Shown piece after piece: positions 34,894 through 43,462 of a stretch of DNA of 64,000 bases. Below the pieces are notes generated by a model that saw only the letters and a program-made list of their open reading frames with translations, did no database searches and was not told the origin of the DNA. Every line of letters starts with the position of its first letter. The first letter of the stretch is position 1. Origin of the DNA: an uncultured Flavobacteriales bacterium. Its GTDB lineage: Bacteria; Bacteroidota; Bacteroidia; Flavobacteriales; Crocinitomicaceae. A program made the translations under genes and the position numbers. The DNA lies in the NCBI GenBank assembly GCA_946479285.1, contig CAMLFH010000018.1, positions 17,503 through 81,502 of the forward strand, read 5' to 3'.

Positions 34894-35220
34894 ATGAAAG
34901 CATCAATCCTATTTATCGCACTATTTTTAACTACCGCTTCAACGACATTTGCGGGGAACGGTGAAAGTTTACTTGACCGCATTATGCACCGCAAAATCTC
35001 ATATCCTGAATCATTGCGTGAGAAAGGAATTGAGACAACCGTTCATGTAAAAGTGCGTGTTTTAGCAGAAAACCAACTGGAAATACTGGAAATAGCTTCG
35101 GAATCCGAAGAAATGAAAGCAGCGATCGAAAAACAAGTGCAGCAGATCAAGATTAATTTACCCGCATATTTAATCGGCAATACCTTTAACTACACCTTCA
35201 AATTTGAAGTACAGAAATAA
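34894..35220 (+). CDS. Small exported TonB-C-terminal-like protein
   Basis: A 108-residue exported protein with a signal peptide (MKASILFIALFLTTASTTFA). The mature part (KISYPESLREKGIETTVHVK, then VRVLAENQLEILEI and NTFNYTFKFEVQK) has the strand order and YPESLREKG motif of the TonB C-terminal domain but lacks an anchoring helix, so it may be a free periplasmic module. A terminator follows at 35248-35276. Confidence 0.65.
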   Translation: MKASILFIALFLTTASTTFAGNGESLLDRIMHRKISYPESLREKGIETTVHVKVRVLAENQLEILEIASESEEMKAAIEKQVQQIKINLPAYLIGNTFNYTFKFEVQK

Positions 35221-35247
35221 CACCTGACCACCTAATATCAACGAAAG

Positions 35248-35276
35248 AAGAGCGGCGAAAGTCGTTCTTTTTTTTG
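35248..35276 (+). terminator. Intrinsic terminator with GAAA loop
   Basis: aagagcggc-gaaa-gtcgttctt forms a 9-bp stem (with two G-U pairs) followed by a run of T. Confidence 0.8.
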
Positions 35277-35284
35277 TTTGCGAT

Positions 35285-35650
35285 CTATTGGTGTTCTAAG
35301 GCTTTTTTCATGAATCCCCTCACTTCATCATTCAAATCTTCTTTTTCCAGCATCCGGAAATGATGGTTAAACTGGTTGCTTCCTGGAACCTGGCCTATCT
35401 TCTGAAAGCACAAATTGTCGTGAAAGGGCTGTTTGAAAGAAAATACCACATGAATGAAATGCTTTCCCAGTTGCGTAATCCAGGCGATGCGTTTCTGTCC
35501 GTTATCAATAGCGATCATTGTTTTGGTGGCTTCAAGCTTGATCTTTCCGAGCATTTTAAATTCCGTTATGAACTGATGGAACAGCTCAAGGGTGTATGCT
35601 GACTTTCCAGCTAGAAAAGCATCGATTTTGGGATCATGTGATTCATTCAT
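35285..35650 (-). CDS. DUF5655-like protein
   Basis: A 121-residue cytoplasmic protein matching the DUF5655 family by its mixed fold: KIDAFLAGKSAYTLELFHQFI, KLEATKTMIAIDNGQKRIAW, HFIHVVFSFKQPF and a final NHHFRMLEKEDLNDEVRGF. Members accompany diverse genes and their biochemical role is unknown. Convergent with the TonB-C-like gene; single gene. Confidence 0.65.
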   Translation of the reverse strand: MNESHDPKIDAFLAGKSAYTLELFHQFITEFKMLGKIKLEATKTMIAIDNGQKRIAWITQLGKHFIHVVFSFKQPFHDNLCFQKIGQVPGSNQFNHHFRMLEKEDLNDEVRGFMKKALEHQ

Positions 35651-35804
35651 ATCTTGAAAATTATAAAAAAAAGTCTATATGTCTGATAATTTTTCTGAAT
35701 TAGAACAGAGCGATTTTCAACCGATCCATTCAAAAAATCACTAATTTACCTCTGCCAAATCAGTTGAACAGAACTGATGGTTACAAACTTGAACCAAGGG
35801 GTAT

Positions 35805-37373
35805 ATGTCGGGAATATCTTTGAAAAGCGCAGCTGGAAGATGGATGTTATTTTCCACCATCATGGCTACATCCATGGTATTTATTGACGGAAGTGCGCTG
35901 AATGTGGTTCTTCCCTCGATGCAAAAGGATTTGAAAGCCACGGGACCCGATATTTTCTGGGTCTTGAATGCTTATTTGCTGATACTCGCAGCTTTAATGC
36001 TGCCAGGAGGATCTTTGGGAGACAAGTTCGGGAGGAAAAAGATCTTCGCTTTGGGAATCGCCATTTTCACAATCGGGTCTTTTCTGTGCGGGATTTCCCC
36101 GAATATCCAGTTCCTGATCTCAGCCCGGCTTATTCAAGGCCTGGGTGGTGCATTCATGGTCCCGGGAAGTCTTTCCCTGATCACGTCACTTATCAGTGAG
36201 CGGGAGCGGGGGAAAGCAATCGGTACCTGGTCATCCATTACTACGATTGTAAGCATCGGAGGACCTGTGATTGGCGGAATTCTCGGTGACAGCGGTTTGT
36301 GGCGCTATATTTTTTTCATTAACATCCCGATCGGGATCACTTCGCTCATCATTCTTTGGCGAAAGGTGCCGGAAACTTCCAATGAAGACGATAAAGGCAA
36401 GGTCGATATCCTCGGAGCGCTTTTACTGGTTGCAGGTCTGGCGGCGATTACCTATAGTTTTTTGAAATTCCCGGCTGTAGGGCTGAAAGATTGGAAAGTT
36501 AACATCATCCTAATTTTGGGTTTGGTGGACCTGATCCTGTTTTTGGTCGTTGAGAAACGAAGTAAAAGCCCGATGATCCATCTCAACCTGTTCTCAAATA
36601 TTCATTTCACCGGGTTAAATCTCCTGACATTCTTTCTTTACGGCGCATTGGGTGGAGGATTTCTGTTCTTAAGTTTAAATTTGGTCCAAATCCAGGGTTA
36701 TACCCAAACAGAATCCGGATTAACCTTCCTGCCGTTCACCTTCATTTTGGGATTGTTTTCCCGTTACATCGGAGCGCTTTCCGACCGTTTGGGATCAAAA
36801 TTATTCCTGATCGCGGGTCCTTTCACCGTTGGCTTAGGCTTTTTATTTATGTCATTTATCAAACAAACCGCCGGATCATCAGATTACTGGCTTTCCTATT
36901 TCCCCGGAATGATCCTGGTGAGCATTGGAATGCTGTTCACTGTTGTTCCGCTTACAACAGCAGTTATGACTTCCATCAGTCAGAAACAGTCGGGAATTGC
37001 ATCTGGAGTCAACAATGCGGTATCACGGATTGCCGGTATTTTCTCGAATGCTGCTTTCGGAGCACTGGCTTTATTGATCTTTACAAATGTCGTACTTCAA
37101 AAACTCGACGGTTCTGAGTTCAAGGATTCTCAAAAAACTAAAATTGTAGCACAAACCACCAATCTTGGCAATGCACAGGTTCCCACTGATACCTTCAGCA
37201 CCCGTCAGAAAACGCAGATAAAGGAACTTTACCGGGGTGCATTTTTGAGCTCCTATCAATCTGTATTGTGGGTTTGTACGATTATGTGCTTTACCAGCTC
37301 TGCCATTGCATTTTTTACTTTGAAGAAGGGAAGCAGGGCTGCAACCGACGAACTAAAAAACAGTCAGTCCTGA
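35805..37373 (+). CDS. MFS transporter, DHA2-like (14 helices)
   Basis: A 522-residue inner-membrane drug or metabolite exporter of the DHA2 family. About 14 hydrophobic helices; loop motif GGSLGDKFGRKKIF near residues 67-80; proline-rich helix-5 motif GPVIGGILGDSGLWRYIFFI near 151-170. A cytosolic charged loop follows helix 13. It is convergent with the AraC-type regulator; whether that regulates it is unknown. Substrates of the family include cationic antibiotics and dyes. Confidence 0.88.
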   Translation: MSGISLKSAAGRWMLFSTIMATSMVFIDGSALNVVLPSMQKDLKATGPDIFWVLNAYLLILAALMLPGGSLGDKFGRKKIFALGIAIFTIGSFLCGISPNIQFLISARLIQGLGGAFMVPGSLSLITSLISERERGKAIGTWSSITTIVSIGGPVIGGILGDSGLWRYIFFINIPIGITSLIILWRKVPETSNEDDKGKVDILGALLLVAGLAAITYSFLKFPAVGLKDWKVNIILILGLVDLILFLVVEKRSKSPMIHLNLFSNIHFTGLNLLTFFLYGALGGGFLFLSLNLVQIQGYTQTESGLTFLPFTFILGLFSRYIGALSDRLGSKLFLIAGPFTVGLGFLFMSFIKQTAGSSDYWLSYFPGMILVSIGMLFTVVPLTTAVMTSISQKQSGIASGVNNAVSRIAGIFSNAAFGALALLIFTNVVLQKLDGSEFKDSQKTKIVAQTTNLGNAQVPTDTFSTRQKTQIKELYRGAFLSSYQSVLWVCTIMCFTSSAIAFFTLKKGSRAATDELKNSQS

Positions 37374-37387
37374 TTTGATGAGCGCGA

Positions 37388-38308
37388 TTAGTTAAACAAC
37401 TGTCGGAACTGCAAGGGCGACAGGTTTGTTTTCGACTTGAAGAGTTTACTGAATGACTGAAGGTGTTCAAAGCCTAGTTCGTAGGCAATTTCACTAACAC
37501 TTAAATTCGTAGTCGAGAGTTTTTCTTTCGCTGATTCAATCAATTTCTCATGAATATGCTGCTGTGTGCTCTGGCCGGTAAGCATTCGAAGCAAACTACT
37601 TAAATATCCCGGAGAAACGTTCAAAGATTCCGCAACAAACTGAACTGACGGCAATCCTTTTGAAGCCAGGTCATCACTTCCAAAGTAATCAGTCAGAAGT
37701 TGTTCCAGCCGACTCAACACCTGGTGGTTCGCTTGTTCCCGCGTGATGAACTGGCGGTTGTAAAAGCGCTCGGAATAATTCAGCAGACCTTCCAGCTGCG
37801 AAATGATGATCTGCTTACTGAATTTATCAATGGTAGAATGATATTCCTGCCGGATGTTTTCAGCTATCCGATTCAGCGTTTGCTCTTCTTTATCGGATAA
37901 AAACAAGGCTTCGTTTACAGAGTAATCGAAAAATTCATATTTCTTGATTGTTTTTGCAAGCGAAGTATTCCACAAAAAATCGGGATGCACTAATAACATC
38001 CATCCCGATCTTTCAATGGTCGTATTTTTTTCCGCCGCTACGCCAAACACCTGGTTCGGAGAAATAAAGAAGAGCACGCCCTCATCAAAATCATATTCCT
38101 GCTGTCCGTACTTCAGTTTTGCACTGATGCCTCTTTTCATGGAAATTTGGTAGAAGTCAAACATCCAGTTCACTTCTCCGATATCTTCCGGGCGATTAAT
38201 GGCATTGAAATCAATCACACTGATGAGCGGATGTTCCGGTTTCGGAAGACCTCGTAAACGGTGAAACTCGGTAATGGTGCTGATCTTCGTTATTTTTTTC
38301 TGTTCCAA
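37388..38308 (-). CDS. AraC family transcriptional regulator
   Basis: A 306-residue regulator with an N-terminal cupin-like effector domain (residues 20-160) and two C-terminal helix-turn-helix motifs: VQFVAESLNVSPGYLSSLLR (about 222-241) and SVSEIAYELGFEHLQSFSKL (about 271-290), ending FKSKTNLSPLQFRQLF, the AraC signature. It lies downstream of the epimerase gene on the same strand (97 bases) and 14 bases from the convergent exporter stop, so either could be a target. Confidence 0.85.
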   Translation of the reverse strand: MEQKKITKISTITEFHRLRGLPKPEHPLISVIDFNAINRPEDIGEVNWMFDFYQISMKRGISAKLKYGQQEYDFDEGVLFFISPNQVFGVAAEKNTTIERSGWMLLVHPDFLWNTSLAKTIKKYEFFDYSVNEALFLSDKEEQTLNRIAENIRQEYHSTIDKFSKQIIISQLEGLLNYSERFYNRQFITREQANHQVLSRLEQLLTDYFGSDDLASKGLPSVQFVAESLNVSPGYLSSLLRMLTGQSTQQHIHEKLIESAKEKLSTTNLSVSEIAYELGFEHLQSFSKLFKSKTNLSPLQFRQLFN

Positions 38309-38405
38309 GCTGAATGTTTAAAAGTTCAACCCGTCAGCAGACTTTCCGCCGCTGCGGTTTGAAATTATTTCAATGATACCAATCCTTTTCTAATTCCTGA
38401 GGAAT

Positions 38406-39281
38406 TTAGAAATAATTCTTCGTCATATCTTCCAATAGTCCGATTTCCGTTGGTTTCCAATCCAATACTTCCTGTGTTTTTTGACTACTGGCAGGATTGT
38501 CAAATACGATGAAATGGCTCATCCATTCGAAATGCTGCGGAATTTCTTCTTCAGAAAGCGATTTTGTAGGAATATTCAGTTTTTCACTAATCAATTCCGC
38601 AATTTTTTTCAATTCGATTCCAGGATCTCCGATCGCATTGTACAAAGCTCCCCTAATTCCTTTTTCAAGGGCTAAGCGAAACAACTTTGCAGCATCTTTG
38701 CGGTGAACAGCCGGCCAGCGATTACTGCCATCTCCCGGATAAGCAGCCACACCATGCGTTCGCGCCTGATGAATTATAAACGGCATAAATCCTTTGTCGC
38801 CTTTGTCATGCGTGGAAGGAGCCAGGCGCACCACTGAAACATGGACTCCTTTTTCTGCCCATGCCAGGCCGGTTGGTTCAGAAGTCCGCAATGGAATCTG
38901 AAGGATGCTTTTTTCCGTCACCAATCCGTCTATAAGAGGTAATCCCAAACTTCCGGCCGTTACGACCAAGGGCTTTTGAGTCCCCATCAATACTTCCGCC
39001 ATGGTGTTGATCGCTATTTTTTCCACTTCATTGGATTTGGCATAATTCGCAAAATCGTGGATAAATCCGGTGTGAATGATCCCATCGCATTCAGAAGCTC
39101 CTTTCTTCAAAGAACTCAGATCTTCCAAATCGCCCATTAAAACTTGTGCTCCCGCTTTACGAATTGCGTCTGCAGATTCTTCCGAACGCGCCAATCCTAG
39201 CACCTGGTGTCCTGCTCCGATTAATTCTTTTACTACTGCCGAGCCCACAAAGCCCGACGCTCCTGTTACAAATACTTTCAT
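38406..39281 (-). CDS. NAD-dependent epimerase/dehydratase (atypical SDR)
   Basis: ATG 39281-39279 begins MKVFVTGASGFVGSAVVKEL, with the NAD-binding loop G-x2-G-x2-G at residues 7-13 (291-residue product); the longer form adds 11 residues without meaning. VLMGDLEDLSSLKKG supplies the adenine-site acidic residue. The catalytic YxxxK motif of extended SDRs is not visible where expected; the region near residue 119 reads VVTAGSLGLPLIDG, typical of atypical SDRs (NmrA or AKR-like groups). It may be a reductase or a redox sensor. Next to an AraC regulator on the same strand. Confidence 0.75.
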   Translation of the reverse strand: MKVFVTGASGFVGSAVVKELIGAGHQVLGLARSEESADAIRKAGAQVLMGDLEDLSSLKKGASECDGIIHTGFIHDFANYAKSNEVEKIAINTMAEVLMGTQKPLVVTAGSLGLPLIDGLVTEKSILQIPLRTSEPTGLAWAEKGVHVSVVRLAPSTHDKGDKGFMPFIIHQARTHGVAAYPGDGSNRWPAVHRKDAAKLFRLALEKGIRGALYNAIGDPGIELKKIAELISEKLNIPTKSLSEEEIPQHFEWMSHFIVFDNPASSQKTQEVLDWKPTEIGLLEDMTKNYF

Positions 39282-39516
39282 CTGATCTTTTTTTGTTGGA
39301 ACAAAGTTCAGCATTCAATTTCGGGAAGATTTAGCCAAATCAGCTGATCCTTTAGCCAAAATAGGGGATAGAATGCGGGAGCTCTTCGATTGAATAATTC
39401 CGATCATTTGAATGATCTTCAGTTGGATTAAGAAAAAAAATAATTTCTCAAACGTGCAATTTTCGGGACTTTCAGCAAAAAAAACTCACTTTTTTTTGTT
39501 AAATTCAACCTAAGTA

Positions 39517-39546
39517 TTGTTTCGTACGAAAAGTTTCCTACCTTTG
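39517..39546 (+). promoter_or_regulatory. Promoter with embedded palindromic operator of the blaI-like gene
   Basis: A -33 TTG (39517-39519), a 19-base spacer and a -7 box TACCTTTG (39539-39546) fit the Bacteroidota promoter. The spacer contains the perfect palindrome tttcgtacgaaa (39520-39531), with core CGTACG. The ATG of the BlaI-type repressor follows 4 bases after the box. A BlaI/MecI-family operator blocking its own promoter is the obvious reading. Confidence 0.7.
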
Positions 39547-39550
39547 AAAA

Positions 39551-39952
39551 ATGAAATCAAAAAACGCTGAAAATAATCCGCAGTCAGAACCGACAAAATC
39601 AGAATTGGAAATTTTGCAGGTTCTTTGGGAAAACGGTCCTTCAACAGTTCGTTTCGTAAATGATTACCTGAACGAACAAAAACGTTCGGTGCAGTATACT
39701 TCCACCTTGAAGTTAATGCAGATCATGACCGATAAAGAAATGCTGCTCCGTGATGCTTCGAGTATGAAGCATATTTACAGCCCGGCAATTGAAGAAAATC
39801 AAACAAAAACCGTTTTATTGGACAAGTTCATTGATACGATGTTCAACGGTTCCAGTACCAACTTAATGATGCAGTTGTTGGGAAACAAAAAGACTTCACA
39901 GCAGGAATTGGACGCAATTCGTGCCATGTTGGATCAACTAGACAAGAAATAA
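39551..39952 (+). CDS. BlaI/MecI/CopY family repressor
   Basis: A 133-residue winged-helix dimer. The HTH region is LEILQVLWENGPSTVRFVND near residues 20-40, with YTSTLKLMQIMTDKEMLL for the recognition part and a C-terminal dimerisation helix. Repressors of this family are cleaved when an M56 membrane sensor detects a signal; the downstream gene encodes such a sensor 19 bases later. Its operator is probably the palindrome in its own promoter. The signal need not be beta-lactam: no beta-lactamase is nearby. The message is probably leaderless. Confidence 0.88.
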   Translation: MKSKNAENNPQSEPTKSELEILQVLWENGPSTVRFVNDYLNEQKRSVQYTSTLKLMQIMTDKEMLLRDASSMKHIYSPAIEENQTKTVLLDKFIDTMFNGSSTNLMMQLLGNKKTSQQELDAIRAMLDQLDKK

Positions 39953-39971
39953 ACCTTAAAAACTCTTTACT

Positions 39972-41888
39972 ATGAACTTTTTAGTGAACGATTCAATTAT
40001 CAAAGCAGTCAGCTGGACAATTATCCATTCGCTTTGGCTGGGACTCGCAGCGGCTTTCCTGGCAGGAATTACCATTTTGCTTACCAAAAAAGCAACTTCG
40101 GCAACCCGGTACAATCTACTGGCAGCATTGAGTGTTGCCTTTTTAGTGACCATCGGTTTTGTTTTCTACCTCGAATTCGAATCGCAGGCGTCTGTTTCAC
40201 AAACCGGTGAATTGGTGAAAAGTGGCATCCAGGCAGAACAGCCCGGTTCATTTTCCCACGCAGTAACGCAGGAGGAGGCGAGCGGACCACTTTCAATCAT
40301 CAGTGGATTCATCAGTAAATTCGGCTCCTGGATCGTTTTCAGCTGGTTTGTCATTTTTATTTTCAAATGTCTTCGCATGACCGGCGATATCCGCCAGGTT
40401 TACCGGGCCCGAAATTATCAAACGATTTCTCCACCGGAAATGTGGCGGGAACGTGTATCAGAACTCCAGGTTTCACTGCAGATCAAACGTCGTGTTCAGT
40501 TATTGGAATCCCGATTAGTAACGATTCCTTCGGTGACCGGATTCTTCAAACCCATTATTTTGGTGCCGGTTGGATTGTTGAACAATCTTCCCCACGACCA
40601 GGTGGAAGCTATTTTGCTCCACGAGCTTGCTCACATTCGCCGAAGCGATTATGCGGTCAATATCATGCAAAACTTTATTGAAATCTTGTTTTTCTTTAAT
40701 CCGGGGATTTTATGGATTTCTTCCCTGCTGAGAGACGAACGTGAAAATTGCTGCGATGATTTAGCGATCAGCGTTACGAATAACAAAAGAGAATTTGTCA
40801 ATGCGCTGGTTTCTTTCCAGGAATACAACATGAATACACAAAGATTCGCCCTGCAGTTCAGTGATCAGAAAATGAAACTGGCGGACCGTGCAAAAAGAAT
40901 TCTGTTCAACACGAATAAGGTACTGAGTACTCGTGAAAAGTATTTTCTATCCGCCTGTGTAGCGATGAGCGTGGTTCTTTTCCTGGTTGTCCTGAACGTG
41001 AATTCCTCTTCGGCACAGGAAATTAAATCTCCCGAATTGCAATCCATCGGCAATCAAAAATACAATCCGGAAGAGATTCCTGAAGGAACTGCAATCCGTT
41101 ATGTGGAAGATTTGGAAGGAAAATCCCGTGTATACATTTTCAAGAGTGAAGGGATGCTGTACCAGGTTCCGGAGAATTTGGAAAACATCAAGGTCAATGA
41201 CAAATTGGTTACCGGAAAGGACCGGGAACTTTACCTTCCAAAGATCAAGCAGTTGATTGACAGTTATGAAAAAGCTATCGCCAACGACGAAATCGACGGG
41301 TACTCAGGAATTGATTATCCGGAAGTGGATCTCTCAGAAGAAGAAGCAATCATTGATGAAGCATCCCGTATAATTGACGGACATTCTGCAATCATTGACA
41401 AGCATTCGGCAGCGATTGATAAACATGCAGCCATTATTGAGGAACAGGCAAAAATCCTGGAAGCTGAAGCCAACAAAAAAGACGGGAAGATTAACTGGAA
41501 AAAGCACGACGAAGCACAACGACGCATTGAAGAAGAACAGGCTAAAATCAATGCCGAATCAAAGAAAATTGACATCGAGGCTCGTAAAATTGACTTACAG
41601 TCACGCAAGATCGATGAACAATCGCGCAAGATTGATGCAAAGCTGAAAATGCAGGAAAAAGAGATGAAACTACCAGCTTTAGATCCGCTGCCTATTGAAG
41701 AAGATATTACCCAAACAGTCATGGAAGACCTGAGAAAAGCAGGTTACAAAGGAAAAATCAATTCTTTCGAACTGAGCGAGAAAACCTTAATAATTAACGG
41801 AAAGCCCCAATCAAAATCACTATTTGAAAGTGTAAAAAAGTACACCAAACCCGGCATGCGCATCTTACATAACATTGATACGCATTAA
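39972..41888 (+). CDS. M56 family sensor protease (BlaR1-like) with coiled-coil extension
   Basis: A 638-residue sensor. Four N-terminal helices carry an M56 metalloprotease: HELAH at residues 217-221, then RERENCCDD-type third ligand context in SLLRDERENCCDDLAI. A fourth helix near 340-355 (FLSACVAMSVVLFLVVLNV) leads to a periplasmic tail of about 280 residues. The tail contains a long heptad-like coiled coil (residues 455-560) with many copies of KID/SRKID and HSAIIDKH units. A usual BlaR1 has a penicillin-binding domain here; this tail lacks S-x-x-K and K-T-G, so it senses something else. Operon with the BlaI repressor. Confidence 0.85.
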   Translation: MNFLVNDSIIKAVSWTIIHSLWLGLAAAFLAGITILLTKKATSATRYNLLAALSVAFLVTIGFVFYLEFESQASVSQTGELVKSGIQAEQPGSFSHAVTQEEASGPLSIISGFISKFGSWIVFSWFVIFIFKCLRMTGDIRQVYRARNYQTISPPEMWRERVSELQVSLQIKRRVQLLESRLVTIPSVTGFFKPIILVPVGLLNNLPHDQVEAILLHELAHIRRSDYAVNIMQNFIEILFFFNPGILWISSLLRDERENCCDDLAISVTNNKREFVNALVSFQEYNMNTQRFALQFSDQKMKLADRAKRILFNTNKVLSTREKYFLSACVAMSVVLFLVVLNVNSSSAQEIKSPELQSIGNQKYNPEEIPEGTAIRYVEDLEGKSRVYIFKSEGMLYQVPENLENIKVNDKLVTGKDRELYLPKIKQLIDSYEKAIANDEIDGYSGIDYPEVDLSEEEAIIDEASRIIDGHSAIIDKHSAAIDKHAAIIEEQAKILEAEANKKDGKINWKKHDEAQRRIEEEQAKINAESKKIDIEARKIDLQSRKIDEQSRKIDAKLKMQEKEMKLPALDPLPIEEDITQTVMEDLRKAGYKGKINSFELSEKTLIINGKPQSKSLFESVKKYTKPGMRILHNIDTH

Positions 41889-41939
41889 ACATGTCTAAAC
41901 AAAGCCTAAGTAAGACATGAGTACAGTTAAAGATGCAAG

Positions 41940-41970
41940 CCCTGACATTATTTGTCAGGGTTTTGTTTTT
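41940..41970 (+). terminator. Intrinsic terminator after the M56 gene
   Basis: ccctgaca (41940-41947) and tgtcaggg (41953-41960) form an 8-bp stem, loop ttatt, followed by ttttgtttttt. Confidence 0.8.
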
Positions 41971-42006
41971 TGTGCAAATACCTATTAGAAGAAAAAGATT
42001 TGCATT

Positions 42007-42039
42007 TTGTTGTCGTAACTACTATATTTGCAACAACAA
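42007..42039 (+). promoter_or_regulatory. Promoter and possible operator of the VOC/MarR operon
   Basis: A -7 box TATATTTG (42023-42030) lies 25 bases before the ATG at 42056. It is flanked by inverted ttgttg (42007-42012) and caacaa (42031-42036). MarR proteins often bind such arms, and the downstream operon encodes one. Confidence 0.45.
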
Positions 42040-42055
42040 TAATACATCAAACAAC

Positions 42056-42415
42056 ATGAGACAATTAACATTTTCATCCTTGCAGGTAAAAGACTTAGCA
42101 GCATCGACCGAATTCTACACCAAAAAATTAGGCTTTGAAATCCAGGACACCAATCCACAGGCTTGCATTTTCCGTTACGGAGAAGGGCAGGCAAGTTTTG
42201 CGATCCGCACGCCGCTTGAACCATTAGAAAACCGGGAACTGGGAGTAGGGGTAGCACTTTGGTTTGCCGTTGACCAAAAAGTAGATGAATTGAAAGAAGC
42301 ATTCATTGCAAATGGAGTGACTACCGCCGGAGTTATTATAGAAACGCCATTCGGAAGAGCATTTCATGTCCTGGATCCTGACGGATTTAAACTAACTTTC
42401 CTGGAATCGAAATAG
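42056..42415 (+). CDS. VOC family protein (glyoxalase/bleomycin-resistance fold)
   Basis: ATG at 42056 gives a 119-residue domain (MRQLTFSSLQVKDLAASTEF); a longer frame upstream spans the promoter and is rejected. It shows the paired beta-alpha-beta3 units: FYTKKLGFEIQD and FHVLDPDGFKLTFLE, the latter with the conserved GxxxxxxDPDG-type end. Likely metal ligands are His in AFHVLDPDG and a Glu near the C-terminus. Members range from glyoxalases to antibiotic-binding proteins; no specific role. The MarR gene follows 8 bases after its stop. Confidence 0.8.
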   Translation: MRQLTFSSLQVKDLAASTEFYTKKLGFEIQDTNPQACIFRYGEGQASFAIRTPLEPLENRELGVGVALWFAVDQKVDELKEAFIANGVTTAGVIIETPFGRAFHVLDPDGFKLTFLESK

Positions 42416-42423
42416 GCAGCACC

Positions 42424-42915
42424 ATGTCAGACAACATTGAATTCTTGTTTAAAAGCCCGGAAGAAAGTCCGGGCTACTTATTGTCGCAGCTAACGATGCT
42501 CTTGCACCGAAAGCAAAAGAAAGCGCTGGATCCCCTGGATTTAACTCAAACACAATTTGTACTGCTGACATCCGTTGCCTGGCTGACAAACACCAGCGAA
42601 AACGTAACCCAGGCAGAAATAGCGAATCTCAACAACTTTGACCGCATGATGGTTTCCAAGGTTTTGCGCACGCTTGAATCCAAAGAATTGATCACCCGGC
42701 AGGAACACGATACCGATACACGGGCAAAGGTCATAAAGCTCACTACCAAGGGGAAACAAGTACTACAAACGGCATTATCGGCCGTTGAAAACACGGATAT
42801 TGCGTTTTTTTCGCATATCGGCGGAGCAGTTTCTGGTTTCAACAAGCAATTGTATACACTTATTGAGGCGAATAAAGAGTCTGCCGCGACGGGTGAAGAT
42901 GCAGGTAAGGAGTGA
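42424..42915 (+). CDS. MarR family transcriptional regulator
   Basis: A 163-residue winged-helix regulator. HTH near residues 60-80 (VTQAEIANLNNFDRMMVSKV), wing segment EHDTDTRAKVIKLTTKGKQV with the conserved D-x-R. It regulates detoxification or efflux in many bacteria and often its own operon; here it follows the VOC gene by 8 bases and may bind the inverted repeat at 42007-42036. It is convergent with the SRPBCC gene. Confidence 0.85.
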   Translation: MSDNIEFLFKSPEESPGYLLSQLTMLLHRKQKKALDPLDLTQTQFVLLTSVAWLTNTSENVTQAEIANLNNFDRMMVSKVLRTLESKELITRQEHDTDTRAKVIKLTTKGKQVLQTALSAVENTDIAFFSHIGGAVSGFNKQLYTLIEANKESAATGEDAGKE

Positions 42916-42933
42916 GGGCGGGAATTCCGAATT

Positions 42934-43386
42934 CTACTCGCAAATCTCCTTTAACTTCGCCAGCGCTTTGGGCCAGATCTCGTCCATCTGCTTCGCATAT
43001 TCTTCTTTCATGTCAACCTCAACAATGACTTTTGTTCCATCAGCCGTTTGTTCGAACCAATAATTTTCCAGCGCATCGCCCCAGCCTTCCATCTTAGGAC
43101 CGTCGGTAATTTCTTCCCCTTTTTCCAGCATTCCATAATGATTGATGGAAACCATTTTTGCCGGGTCGTTTTTCAGGATCCGCGCAACCATCCCTGATTT
43201 TTCCTCACCGGCATTGGAAGTAAAAATGATCTTTCCGCCTTCGTCCCAGGTTCCTTCCCAGGTTGAAGTTGGTTCAAAAAACGCTGTCCACGCTTCGTAC
43301 GTTTTCTTATCGCTCAATCCCAGCATACAGTCGTAAACTTTTTCCGGGGAAGCTGAAATTTCTTGGGTATATCTGAGTTTTTTCAT
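42934..43386 (-). CDS. SRPBCC (AHSA1-like) domain protein
   Basis: A 150-residue START-like helix-grip protein. The pattern KLRYTQEISASPEKVYDCML at the start, the strand block GGKIIFTSNAGEEKSGMVA, and a final TKVIVEVDMKEEYAKQMDE and helix are diagnostic. It binds hydrophobic ligands or acts as an Hsp90 activator; function unknown. Single gene on the minus strand. Confidence 0.78.
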   Translation of the reverse strand: MKKLRYTQEISASPEKVYDCMLGLSDKKTYEAWTAFFEPTSTWEGTWDEGGKIIFTSNAGEEKSGMVARILKNDPAKMVSINHYGMLEKGEEITDGPKMEGWGDALENYWFEQTADGTKVIVEVDMKEEYAKQMDEIWPKALAKLKEICE

Positions 43387-43462
43387 GAAATCAGTTATGA
43401 AACTACAAGATAAGGAGTTTTGGATCTTGGTGTATGTTAAGAAATCTGAAATCAGATCAGCA

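Noticed and set aside
35805..38308. MFS exporter and AraC regulator as a verified regulatory pair
   Set aside because: They are convergent with 14 bases between stops, so shared regulation is not shown; no operator was found.
41315..41722. A 135-codon minus-strand open frame rich in Ser
   Set aside because: It is the mirror of the coiled-coil repeats in the M56 gene.
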